Source of the DNA: Halobaculum saliterrae
Lineage (GTDB): Archaea > Halobacteriota > Halobacteria > Halobacteriales > Haloferacaceae
DNA length: 64,000 nt
Assembly: GCF_009831625.1 (NCBI RefSeq)
Contig: NZ_WUUS01000002.1
Location: 124,001-188,000, forward strand
Reading direction: 5' to 3'
The notes under the pieces are model-generated. The model saw only the letters and a list, made by a program, of their open reading frames with translations, had not been told where the DNA came from and did no database searches. This document shows positions 19,176-26,714 of this stretch, in pieces; the first letter of the stretch is position 1; each line of letters begins with the position of its first letter. The position numbers and the translations under genes were made by a program.

Positions 19176-20408
19176 TCAATCGTCGAACAGGTGTGTCTCG
19201 TACTCGTTGCTCGATTCACGGAGCAACCGTCCTGTCCCGTCGTGGCTCTGAAGATCTCCTTCTTCGAGACTCTGGTTGACTTCTTCGATGGTATCAGCCG
19301 CTACCTTCTCCGTTACCTCGAATTCTTCAATAGGTCGAACGACGCCCCACAGCGCCCCAACAGCGTGCAAGACGACAGCCAACGGTGTCAGAAGCAAGAA
19401 GATGGGCCAGAGTATCGGATGTTTCCGATACGCAATAACGCCTAGGAACATATACACGAACAAGATACCAAGCAAAGCCGTCGAAAGCAGGCTGTAGAGT
19501 TCAACGCCGGGGGCTGTACCGGGAAGCAGATACGAAGCGATAGCCAACAGCGGCACGAACGGGGAGAACGCCCACGCAACGACACGAGTGAAATAAAGCG
19601 GGCGGTACAATAACGGAAGGAGATAGTCGTCTTTGACAGTCCCACTCATCCATCGACGCCGCTGTTTGAGCATTGATTTGACCGAGGGCGGGGCCTGATT
19701 TCGGAAGCGCTTATCAACAACTTGGTATGTCAGGTCGTACTCTTTCGCGGCACGCCATATCAGATTCGTATCTTCGGTAATCGTCGCTACGTCCCATCCG
19801 ATTCCCTGTTCGATTTGCTGGCGGATTGCGAAGCCACCGCCCCACGCGTAGAGCGGATAGGACAGTCGATGAAACCCAAGTTGCTCGAACTGGTAGCCAG
19901 TCCGGAACACCTCACAGAGGTACGTAAGTCGAGAGCCGGTGTATATCGGTTTCTCCGTGAATTGAATGAAGTCGGCGTCCGGAAGTCCGGTGAGATCCGT
20001 GACGAGGGTATCCTCGTCGAGATAGAGAACATACTCCTTGTCACAACCCACATTTCGCCGCGCCCATTCAACGGCACGCCCTTTGTTCGTTGCGTCACAA
20101 CTAAACTCATCTGGCACGACATGGACTGTCGCCCCGTCGATAGCAATCTCCCCTTCAGCAATGACTCGAATATCGGCTAGTTCGTCCGGTATCGCGTTGA
20201 CGGTCTGTTGGACGACCGGCTCTGAGTCAATCGTGAGGATACGAACCTGAATATCATCTAGCCCCCATACTTCAGTGTCATTTGGCTTCCACCCACGGGA
20301 AAGAATGAACGTTTCTACAAGCCACCAGAGAGATGAAAATCCATACACGGCGAGAGCAGTCCAGAGTAGTATAGAAAGTACAAGTTGAGCTGAAACAGAT
20401 TCTATCAT
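19176..20408 (-). CDS. Membrane glycosyltransferase, family 2 type
   Basis: A 410-residue processive-type glycosyltransferase. An N-terminal membrane helix (AQLVLSILLWTALAVYGF) is followed by a GT2 domain with LYLDEDTLV (DxD-like metal site), TEDTNL and the QRRRWMSG motif, which matches the Q(Q/R)xRW signature of chitin, cellulose and hyaluronan synthases. Three to four C-terminal membrane helices form the export channel. It probably makes or modifies an extracellular polysaccharide. I use the ATG at 20408 (MIESVSAQ). The DNA is A+T-richer than its neighbours. There are no other glycan genes nearby. Confidence 0.82.
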   Translation of the reverse strand: MIESVSAQLVLSILLWTALAVYGFSSLWWLVETFILSRGWKPNDTEVWGLDDIQVRILTIDSEPVVQQTVNAIPDELADIRVIAEGEIAIDGATVHVVPDEFSCDATNKGRAVEWARRNVGCDKEYVLYLDEDTLVTDLTGLPDADFIQFTEKPIYTGSRLTYLCEVFRTGYQFEQLGFHRLSYPLYAWGGGFAIRQQIEQGIGWDVATITEDTNLIWRAAKEYDLTYQVVDKRFRNQAPPSVKSMLKQRRRWMSGTVKDDYLLPLLYRPLYFTRVVAWAFSPFVPLLAIASYLLPGTAPGVELYSLLSTALLGILFVYMFLGVIAYRKHPILWPIFLLLTPLAVVLHAVGALWGVVRPIEEFEVTEKVAADTIEEVNQSLEEGDLQSHDGTGRLLRESSNEYETHLFDD

Positions 20409-20602
20409 GACCCGCTTTACGTGAGTATCTATTACTAATTGTTTGGTTTCTTTTTTATTAGTATGTGGATACCAGTGCAAGATACGCGCTCTGCATTCAG
20501 CAAGCTGTTATGAACATCAACGTAATCTGGCAGAAATCTCATCGGTACATTTGCAGTACCTATCTAACAGCGTTTTCAGTGTCGTAATCTCTAAGATCGT
20601 GG

Positions 20603-20633
20603 CTGGTGATAGATACAGAGCGTCTATTCAGCA
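20603..20633 (+). repeat. Short third copy of dispersed repeat motif
   Basis: CTGGTGATAGATACAG and TATTCAGCA here match the right half of the 73-bp repeat at 10002-10074, with two extra bases in CTGGTGATAG. It overlaps the last codons of the kinase gene that ends at 20624. Confidence 0.35.
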
Positions 20634-23455
20634 GTAGACTCGACGCCGGTGATCTCGAACCGTGCGCCGCCGTCGGAGCCGTCGGTCACGCGAACGTGCC
20701 AGTCGTGGGCTTCCGCCACCTGTTTGACGATACTCAGTCCGAAACCTGTCCCGTCCTCAGCGGTGGAATAGCCCGCCTCGAATATGTCGTCGCGTTTGTC
20801 GTCGGGGATACCGGGACCGTCGTCTTCGACGTAGAAGCCGCCGTCTAACTCCCCGACAGTGATCGTTACGTCCCCGCCGCCGTGTTCGACGGCGTTGTGC
20901 ATGAGATTCTCAAGGAGTTGCTGAAGGCGACTCCGGTCGGCTTGGAACGTCCGTTCGACATCGGCCATGAGTGTCCCGTCGGTGGTGGCGACGTTTTGCC
21001 AGCAGTTCTCAGTGAGGATCCCCATATCAACTGGTTCCAGCTCGTTCACCTGCTTCCCTTCACGGGCGAGCGTCAGGAGATCATCGATGAGAGCGTCTAT
21101 GCGCTCGTGTGCACGGGCTACTGCGTCGAGATGCTCGCTATCATGTTCCTCCCGAGCCAGTTCTAACCGCCCTTCGGCGACCTGCAATGGATTCAGGAGA
21201 TCGTGGGACACGACACTGGCGAACTCTTCGAGCTGTTCGTTCTGACGTTCCAGTTCACTCGTTGCCTGTCTGTGTTCGAGTTCGTAGCTCACCAACTGGC
21301 TCATGAGTTGGACGAACGTTCGCTCGGCGTCAGTAAATGGGTCTTCACGGGGGCTGTCCGACGCGAAAAAGACCGTCCCATATAACTCATCGTTGACAGT
21401 GACCGCAGTACCGATGTAACACCCCAGTTCGAATGTCCCATAGGCTGGATCATCAGCCCAACCCGCCGCAAGGGCGTCCTGAATCTCCAGCAACCCTTCC
21501 TGCTCGATTGTTTTCCGACAGTACGACTGCGAGAGCGGACACGTCGCCCCCGGCTGTAACAGCTCATGATCACCGCTTGCTTCGATCACGGTCTGGGTTC
21601 CGTCCTCCTCTCCATCTCCGGAACGGTCGATGCGAGTCAGGTGCCCATGTGGAAGTCCAAGTTTCTCCGGGCCGAGTTCCAGCACCCGCGTGATTTTCTC
21701 GTCTGCGGTCAGCTCCCGATCGGTTGCGATCCCGTAGAGCGTCTGGAGAAACTCGATGGTCGTCACGCGCTCCTGTTCCTGTCTCTTGCGCTCTGTACTG
21801 TCCTGATAGACCCACAAGTGACCCCCTCCACCGGGGAATTCGATCGGTCGGTGACTCCGTTCAAACGTCCGACCGTCGGTAAGTGCGAGTTCCTCGTTGT
21901 CGGTCGTCTCACGATTCACTACCAGCCTGTTGATGCATTCGATGAAGCCCTCAGGGTCGGTGAACATGTCGCTGACTTGGTCGGCCATCCGTTCACAGTC
22001 CGCACCTACCACTTCATCCGGGGTGCCGGGCATCTCGAACAACTCGAACAGTCGCTTGTTTGCGGTGAGGATATTTCGAGAGGCGTCTTCGACGAGGATA
22101 CCAACAGGAAGGGTCTCGAACAGCCTCGTGAGGATCGCGTTTATCTCTTCGAGTTCGCGGTTACGCTCTTTGTCGTTGGTCACGTCCCGCTGGAAGCCGA
22201 CGTAGTTGGTGACCGCTCCCTCGTCATTACGGACGGGCGCAATCGACACGCGGTTCCAGAACTCGGTGCCGTCCTTGCTGTAGTTCCGGAGTTCGACCGT
22301 CACGGGTTCTTCGGCGTCGATGGCCTCTCGCATCTGGGCAACCGGGTCCGGATCCGTGTGCTCGCCCTGAAGGAAGCGACAATTCGAGCCGACAGCCTCG
22401 TCTTCGGCGTACCCCGTGAGCTCTGTGAATCGGTCGTTCGCATAGATCAGCGGATTATCTTCTTGTGATGGGTCAGTAATCGTGATGCCAACTGGGGCCT
22501 CGTCCATGGCCCGATCTTTGCGTTCGAGTTCCCGCTCGTGGTCTCTGCGTTCGATAGCGTTCGCCAGAATATTCGCCACGCTCTGGACGAAGGTGATGTC
22601 ATCGTCGGTAAAGATGGTGTGTTCGGTTGTATGGGTGCCCAGGACACCCCAGGGATCGTCGACTGAGCCGATGATCACGCTGATCCCGCTAACGACATTG
22701 TGTTCGACCAGCAACGGCGGACCGCAGAACCGCTCCTCAGTTCGAAGATCTTCGACGACGATGGGTTGTTCTGAGCGGATCGTGTGGCCGGCCTGTGAAT
22801 CCTCATCCGTTCCGACAGTCGCCTCACCGACGAGATCGTCACGCCAGCCGACGCCCGCCCGCAAGAGGAGGTCTTCGTGTTCGGGTGGATAATCGAGGAC
22901 TTTGGCGTATTCGTTGTCGAGGGTGTCGGCGACGAGTTCAGCTGCGCGATTGAACAGCGTTTCAAGCGATGCGCCAGCCAGAGCTTCGTTGCCGAGTTCA
23001 GCGACGCGTCGTTGTTGTTTGGCGCGGGTTTCGAGTTGGGATTTCGCCCGATACTGCGAAATGAGATTGCCGATCCGGTTTGCCAGTAACGAATACCGCT
23101 CAGTACCCGAACCCTTTTGAAGATAATCACTCACACCGGCGGAGATGGCATCGCTAGCGATCTCTTCGCTCCCCTTGCCTGTGAACAGAATAAATGGGAT
23201 CTCTGGGTTGTTCTCACGGACAGCTTCAAGGAATTCAATCCCGTTCTGGCCGGGCATGTCATAGTCAGATACGACACAGTCGTAGGGAGTCTCGCTGAGA
23301 CGATCAAGACCGTCGCTGGGACTTGTGGCTGTCTCGACTTCAAACCGCTCGTCCTCACGTTCGAGAAACGTCGCAGCCAGGTCTGCGAAATCCGGCTCGT
23401 CATCCACATGAAGAACCCGGATAGTGCCAGTCGTCTCGCTTACCGACTCCCGCAT
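20624..23455 (-). CDS. REC-GAF-LOV-PAS-GAF sensor histidine kinase
   Basis: A 943-residue soluble kinase from the ATG at 23455 (MRESVSETTGTIRVLHVDDE); a longer frame to 23506 adds a non-conserved extension. Order: receiver (Asp in CVVSDYDMPG), GAF (about 155-305), LOV-type PAS (about 312-425) with GSNCRFLQG, adduct Cys at about residue 359, ELRNYSKDG, FWNR and the Gln of YVGFQRDV, another PAS, GAF, HisKA with SVVSHDLLNPLQ and HATPase_c with NLMHNAVEHGG, EDDGPGIP and GTGFGLSIVKQ. Receiver, third PAS, GAF and kinase core are paralogous to 2538-6407; the LOV module is not shared. Likely a light- and metabolite-responsive kinase. Confidence 0.92.
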   Translation of the reverse strand: MRESVSETTGTIRVLHVDDEPDFADLAATFLEREDERFEVETATSPSDGLDRLSETPYDCVVSDYDMPGQNGIEFLEAVRENNPEIPFILFTGKGSEEIASDAISAGVSDYLQKGSGTERYSLLANRIGNLISQYRAKSQLETRAKQQRRVAELGNEALAGASLETLFNRAAELVADTLDNEYAKVLDYPPEHEDLLLRAGVGWRDDLVGEATVGTDEDSQAGHTIRSEQPIVVEDLRTEERFCGPPLLVEHNVVSGISVIIGSVDDPWGVLGTHTTEHTIFTDDDITFVQSVANILANAIERRDHERELERKDRAMDEAPVGITITDPSQEDNPLIYANDRFTELTGYAEDEAVGSNCRFLQGEHTDPDPVAQMREAIDAEEPVTVELRNYSKDGTEFWNRVSIAPVRNDEGAVTNYVGFQRDVTNDKERNRELEEINAILTRLFETLPVGILVEDASRNILTANKRLFELFEMPGTPDEVVGADCERMADQVSDMFTDPEGFIECINRLVVNRETTDNEELALTDGRTFERSHRPIEFPGGGGHLWVYQDSTERKRQEQERVTTIEFLQTLYGIATDRELTADEKITRVLELGPEKLGLPHGHLTRIDRSGDGEEDGTQTVIEASGDHELLQPGATCPLSQSYCRKTIEQEGLLEIQDALAAGWADDPAYGTFELGCYIGTAVTVNDELYGTVFFASDSPREDPFTDAERTFVQLMSQLVSYELEHRQATSELERQNEQLEEFASVVSHDLLNPLQVAEGRLELAREEHDSEHLDAVARAHERIDALIDDLLTLAREGKQVNELEPVDMGILTENCWQNVATTDGTLMADVERTFQADRSRLQQLLENLMHNAVEHGGGDVTITVGELDGGFYVEDDGPGIPDDKRDDIFEAGYSTAEDGTGFGLSIVKQVAEAHDWHVRVTDGSDGGARFEITGVESTAE

Positions 23456-24060
23456 ATGTGGGACATAATCGTCCACAGGATTTAAAACTGGTAGGTATTC
23501 ATACACAAGAGATTGTCAATAAAACGAGTCTGTAAGACTCGCGCTATGTATTCAGTAGACAAGTTCTATCGATAGTCAGTCATGGTTGACAGGATTCGGT
23601 AACTCGTTGATCTGCCGTTACGGTTCAGATATGTGGTCGATCAGTGCTGAATTGAGAGGTTCAGATCAGCAATATTGACGGTCACGGTCGGCGTCATCGG
23701 CTCGCTGTCCAGTAACTGCCACAGCGCGTCGGTTGCGAGGGCACATACACTTTAACCTGGCAGTCCGGCCGCTACTGCAGCCAGACCGCCCGGAATGGGT
23801 GGTCGCGAGCGACGCGGAGGGCGGCAGCGGCGTGTGGGGCGGGCCGGTACGCACACACCTATCCAGCCGGCCACGTCGCTCGGTGGGCCATCAACACTCC
23901 GGGTGGACTCAGAAAGAGCGAGGCCGTCTCGGTCGTCCCCCGACCCCGCAAGCACCGCAGGCACGAGGCGCGCAGCGGCGGTCGCGGGCCGTCAAGCGGC
24001 TGAGGACTTTCAGGAGTCGTCACCGGTGCTGGCTGCTTTGCGTCGCCACTCGGCGGCCGG
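23456..24060. other. Intergenic region
   Basis: About 600 bp. The first half is A+T-rich and contains a fragment like the 73-bp repeat (TGTATTCAGTAG near 23546); the second half is very G+C-rich. No frame with haloarchaeal protein character is visible. Confidence 0.4.
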
Positions 24061-24630
24061 TTACTCGTCAAGACGGTGGAGCAATTGCGAGACGTAGGGA
24101 CTGTTCTCCCAGCTCCGATGCGGACTGATCGTCGTGATCAGTGTTCGAGCCTCCTCGTGGCTGAGATGTCCGTTCCGGGCGTAGTCGACGATGAGCCGCG
24201 GCGTCGGGACGATCCGCGGGCCTTGCAGCACGGCGTGAATCAGCGGGAAGTTCGTCCCACCGAATTCGTCGGTGAGAAATCCGTCGACATCAAGCGCGTT
24301 CGCGAGGACGATACCGTCGGTTTCGCCGTCGTCGAGCCCGAACGTTGGCTGCGAGTCTGGTGTATCCTCGCGTTCGTAGGGGTCTGCGACCGTGTAGTGG
24401 CCACGGGCTGCGAGGACGTTACTCGCGGCTGCCCCGTGGATATCTTGATACTGTGTGATATCACGGAGCTCCGCGACCACCTCTGGCGGCACGAACACCT
24501 CACACGAGGTGAGGAGATACTGGAATGGGTCGGGGGTGTCAGTGTCGACAGCCGCATCAGCTCGGGGGACTGCGAGACTGACGAGCGCGCTGGTGTCGGC
24601 GACAACCGCTCGCAGTTGTCGGCCGCTCAT
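24061..24630 (-). CDS. PIN-domain toxin-like nuclease
   Basis: A 189-residue PIN-domain protein, expected to cut RNA. Acidic active-site residues are in VVADTSALV, PPEVVAELRD, LDDGETDGIVLAN and DGFLTDEFGG. It is longer than minimal VapC toxins (about 130 residues). The start overlaps the stop of the upstream ribbon-helix-helix gene by 4 bp, so the two are translationally coupled as antitoxin then toxin. The cognate RNA target is unknown. Confidence 0.82.
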   Translation of the reverse strand: MSGRQLRAVVADTSALVSLAVPRADAAVDTDTPDPFQYLLTSCEVFVPPEVVAELRDITQYQDIHGAAASNVLAARGHYTVADPYEREDTPDSQPTFGLDDGETDGIVLANALDVDGFLTDEFGGTNFPLIHAVLQGPRIVPTPRLIVDYARNGHLSHEEARTLITTISPHRSWENSPYVSQLLHRLDE

Positions 24631-24995
24631 CGATCGTCGTCGGCTGCGGGCTCGACCGCCGTCGCATCACCATCGTAGACGTCGATGTCGTCGGGCGCAG
24701 CGAGATCGAGTGGCTCGTCCTCGAGATCCGCTTTGAGAAGGCGGAGGCGCTGGGCAGTCTCGGCGCCGACCAGCTGTTTGACTGTCTCGAACTCAAGCTG
24801 GTCGTCGTAGTACTTCGTCGCGACGAGTTCCTGGAACGTCTCGCTGTCGGCTGTGTCTTCGATGTACTCGCGAATGGCCTCGACAAGCAGATCCGTCCGA
24901 TCCTTGTCGAAGAGCTCCGCGATCGCGTCGAGCCGGTCGACGAGGTACTCCGGTGACTGGAAGTGGACCCGTCGGGGATCGTCGCTTGCGCTCAT
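24627..24995 (-). CDS. Ribbon-helix-helix antitoxin-like protein
   Basis: A 122-residue acidic protein starting at the ATG at 24995. RVHFQSPEYLVDRLDAIAELF and DRTDLLVEAIREYI form a ribbon-helix-helix DNA-binding unit; the rest would cover the PIN toxin active site. It is the first gene of the pair with 24061-24630. A pair of TGTGCAAG/CTTGCACA half-sites lies directly upstream, consistent with autorepression. Confidence 0.75.
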   Translation of the reverse strand: MSASDDPRRVHFQSPEYLVDRLDAIAELFDKDRTDLLVEAIREYIEDTADSETFQELVATKYYDDQLEFETVKQLVGAETAQRLRLLKADLEDEPLDLAAPDDIDVYDGDATAVEPAADDDR

Positions 24996-24999
24996 TCTA

Positions 25000-25057
25000 T
25001 GTGCAAGTTCTGCATATAGAGTGATAACCGTTTCGGCGTTTGCACAGAGCTTGCACA
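25000..25057. promoter_or_regulatory. Candidate operator of the RHH/PIN operon
   Basis: TGTGCAAG at 25000-25007 and its inverse CTTGCACA at 25050-25057 flank a third related box (TTTGCACA, 25040-25047). They sit just upstream of the antitoxin start, where an RHH autorepressor would bind. Confidence 0.45.
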
Positions 25058-25069
25058 TCGGAGGCCTGA

Positions 25070-25245
25070 GGTGACTGTCCCGCCAACCTCTGCGATGACC
25101 ACAACGAATTCAGTCGCCCGTTCACCGATGAAGAGACTGAGCGGCTCACGGCAGCCGGTGTTGATATCGATGCATGGGGCGAGACACCGATGCGTCGGGC
25201 TGTTCTCCGGTCGCTGACCCACGCTGCCACGGAGGCACAGCGATG
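25070..25245 (+). pseudogene. 5'-truncated gene fragment
   Basis: The frame runs NLCDDHNEFSRPFTDEETERL, then AAGVDIDAWGETPMRRAVLR and SLTHAATEAQR, and stops at TGA 25243-25245. The protein is acidic and looks real, but a stop at 25067-25069 and the lack of a start show that its 5' end is missing. Its stop overlaps the ATG of the next frame (ATGA), so the two were once an operon. Family unknown. Confidence 0.5.
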
Positions 25246-25627
25246 ACCCGCCGCTCGCGACGGTCGCTCGAACAGGACGTCGAAGACCTGCGCGGTGCCG
25301 ACGACGGTGACCTGTTCGACGGCGACTACATCTGGTTCACTGACGGCGGTGGAACCGTAGTTGATCGCAGTGGTCCCGGAGGCTTCGACCCTGATGTAAC
25401 GGCTGCAGACCTACCGGGCGGCGACGAACCCGAGGATCTACGCATGGTTGCAGACTTCACGGAGGAGAGAGGACCTCCGAGCGCAGGCAGCGAAGTATGG
25501 CCTCGAAGACGAAATCGCCGCCTTGCTCCGCTACCTCGAGACGCACGGCGAGGTCGACGCCGACCGGCTCCCGGAGTGGGACGAGTTCTTGGATCTGGCG
25601 GCTGACTACGAGGTGCGACTATCTTGA
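25243..25627 (+). pseudogene. Frameshifted small acidic gene
   Basis: Starts MTRRSRRSLEQDVEDL and runs to DEPEDLRMVADFTEE. Near 25466 the coding character moves to another frame, which continues EDLRAQAAKYGLEDEIAALL, RYLETHGEVDADRLPEWDEF and ends VRLS at 25627. A one-base change joins them into a protein of about 127 residues. Staying in the first frame gives an Arg/Pro-rich tail unlike a haloarchaeal protein. Family and function unknown. Confidence 0.6.
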
Positions 25628-25664
25628 GACTGAATTTCGTCGCCAAACGTGGCGTCTGCCACCG

Positions 25665-26099
25665 TCAGTTCGGATCGTAGGGATTCGTTGCTGTATCGAG
25701 CCGATAGATATCCTCGACTGCGTCAAAATCATCGTCGAATGCATACAGGTAGCCGAGTCCCTCGGTTTGCATATACGCGACAATGCAAGCATCGACGAAA
25801 GAGAGGGGTTCGTGTTGGCGAAAGAGGGCTTTCCCTGTCGCGAGGGCGTCGGTGGTGAGTGAGTCGATGTGGAAGCGGGCGTTTTCTTCGATGCGATCGA
25901 GGAGATCGACGGCTGCATCGTGGCCGACATGGGTCATGAGGCCGTTGAGTGTTTCCGCGAGCACGTAGTCGAGGACGACTGCCTCCGGGAGCGTTCCATT
26001 GTCGACACCGCGGAGGATCGGGAGTGCGGCATCGTGTGAAGTATCTCGCTTGTACGCGGCTGCAAACAGGACAGACGTGTCGATGAGTGCGCGTGGCAT
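25665..26099 (-). CDS. VapC-type PIN toxin
   Basis: A 144-residue PIN ribonuclease of ordinary VapC length. Acidic residues of the active site lie in ALIDTSVLFAA, LDYVLAETLNGL, LSFVDACIVAYM and LYAFDDDFD. The start is directly behind the stop of the AbrB-like gene (1 bp), so the two form a toxin-antitoxin operon. No damage is visible. Confidence 0.85.
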   Translation of the reverse strand: MPRALIDTSVLFAAAYKRDTSHDAALPILRGVDNGTLPEAVVLDYVLAETLNGLMTHVGHDAAVDLLDRIEENARFHIDSLTTDALATGKALFRQHEPLSFVDACIVAYMQTEGLGYLYAFDDDFDAVEDIYRLDTATNPYDPN

Positions 26100-26351
26100 T
26101 TACTCGACGTTGACGCCCCAGGCGTCGTGGTCGCTAGTTACATCGGTCGGCTCGTCACCATCATAACCGTCGAAGTCGGCGAACGTGCCCGTCTGCTGTT
26201 GGATGACTTGGACCCGGATACTCCCGTCATCTTCGAGATGCCAGCGGAGCTGATCACCGTCGTCGATATCGAGTTCGCGTCGAATTCGGGCGGGGATGTT
26301 TGCTTGGTTCCCCGACACCTTGCTTTCGGCGTCGATTCTGTCGCTACTCAT
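26100..26351 (-). CDS. AbrB/SpoVT-like antitoxin
   Basis: An 83-residue protein starting at ATG 26351. The swapped-hairpin AbrB motif is KVSGNQANIPARIRRELDID with DGDQLRWHLEDDGSIRV. The C-terminal tail (FADFDGYDGDEPTDVTSD) would bind the PIN toxin encoded next. A perfect inverted repeat at 26384-26401 lies upstream in the promoter. Confidence 0.82.
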   Translation of the reverse strand: MSSDRIDAESKVSGNQANIPARIRRELDIDDGDQLRWHLEDDGSIRVQVIQQQTGTFADFDGYDGDEPTDVTSDHDAWGVNVE

Positions 26352-26383
26352 ATCCCACGGTAGGTCACCCGCCGGGAAAAGTC

Positions 26384-26401
26384 TAGTGTGCCGCCACACT
26401 A
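26384..26401. promoter_or_regulatory. Palindromic operator of the AbrB/VapC operon
   Basis: TAGTGTG-CCGC-CACACTA has two perfect 7-bp arms. It starts 33 bp before the antitoxin ATG, at the place of the TATA/BRE region, and suits autorepression by the AbrB-like protein. Confidence 0.55.
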
Positions 26402-26457
26402 CTTAGTGCTACAAGAGAAATATCCCAGAAGAGGACCTACATCTATTCTAAGATCGT

Positions 26458-26701
26458 GGGAAGGAGCCGTCTGGTCGGGGAACGTGGCCTCGTTTGATAT
26501 CGTGATCGACGCGACGCAGATGCTTGCAGCCACCTTCTGGTGAACGCTGCTGCCAGTCGGGCAAGTACACGACTCGTCGTCGATATCGACGCTGTCACGA
26601 TTTTTCACCGGACAGACGCTGATCCAGCCGGGTCCGGGCTTATGAGTAGTTGCCGCGGCGGGGTGACCATCTTGCTTCCTGACAGAGCTGTCGGTGAGCA
26701 T
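26458..26701 (-). pseudogene. Frameshifted SWIM zinc-finger gene
   Basis: Reads DSVDIDDESCTCP in one frame, then, after a one-base shift near 26560, DWQQRSPEGGCKHLRRVDHD and IKRGHVPRPDGSFPRS. Together CxC...CxH makes the SWIM zinc finger common in haloarchaea near transposon and host-interaction genes. The N-terminal part is also poorly conserved. I treat it as a decayed gene. Confidence 0.65.
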
Positions 26702-26714
26702 TCCGGGTCACCGT

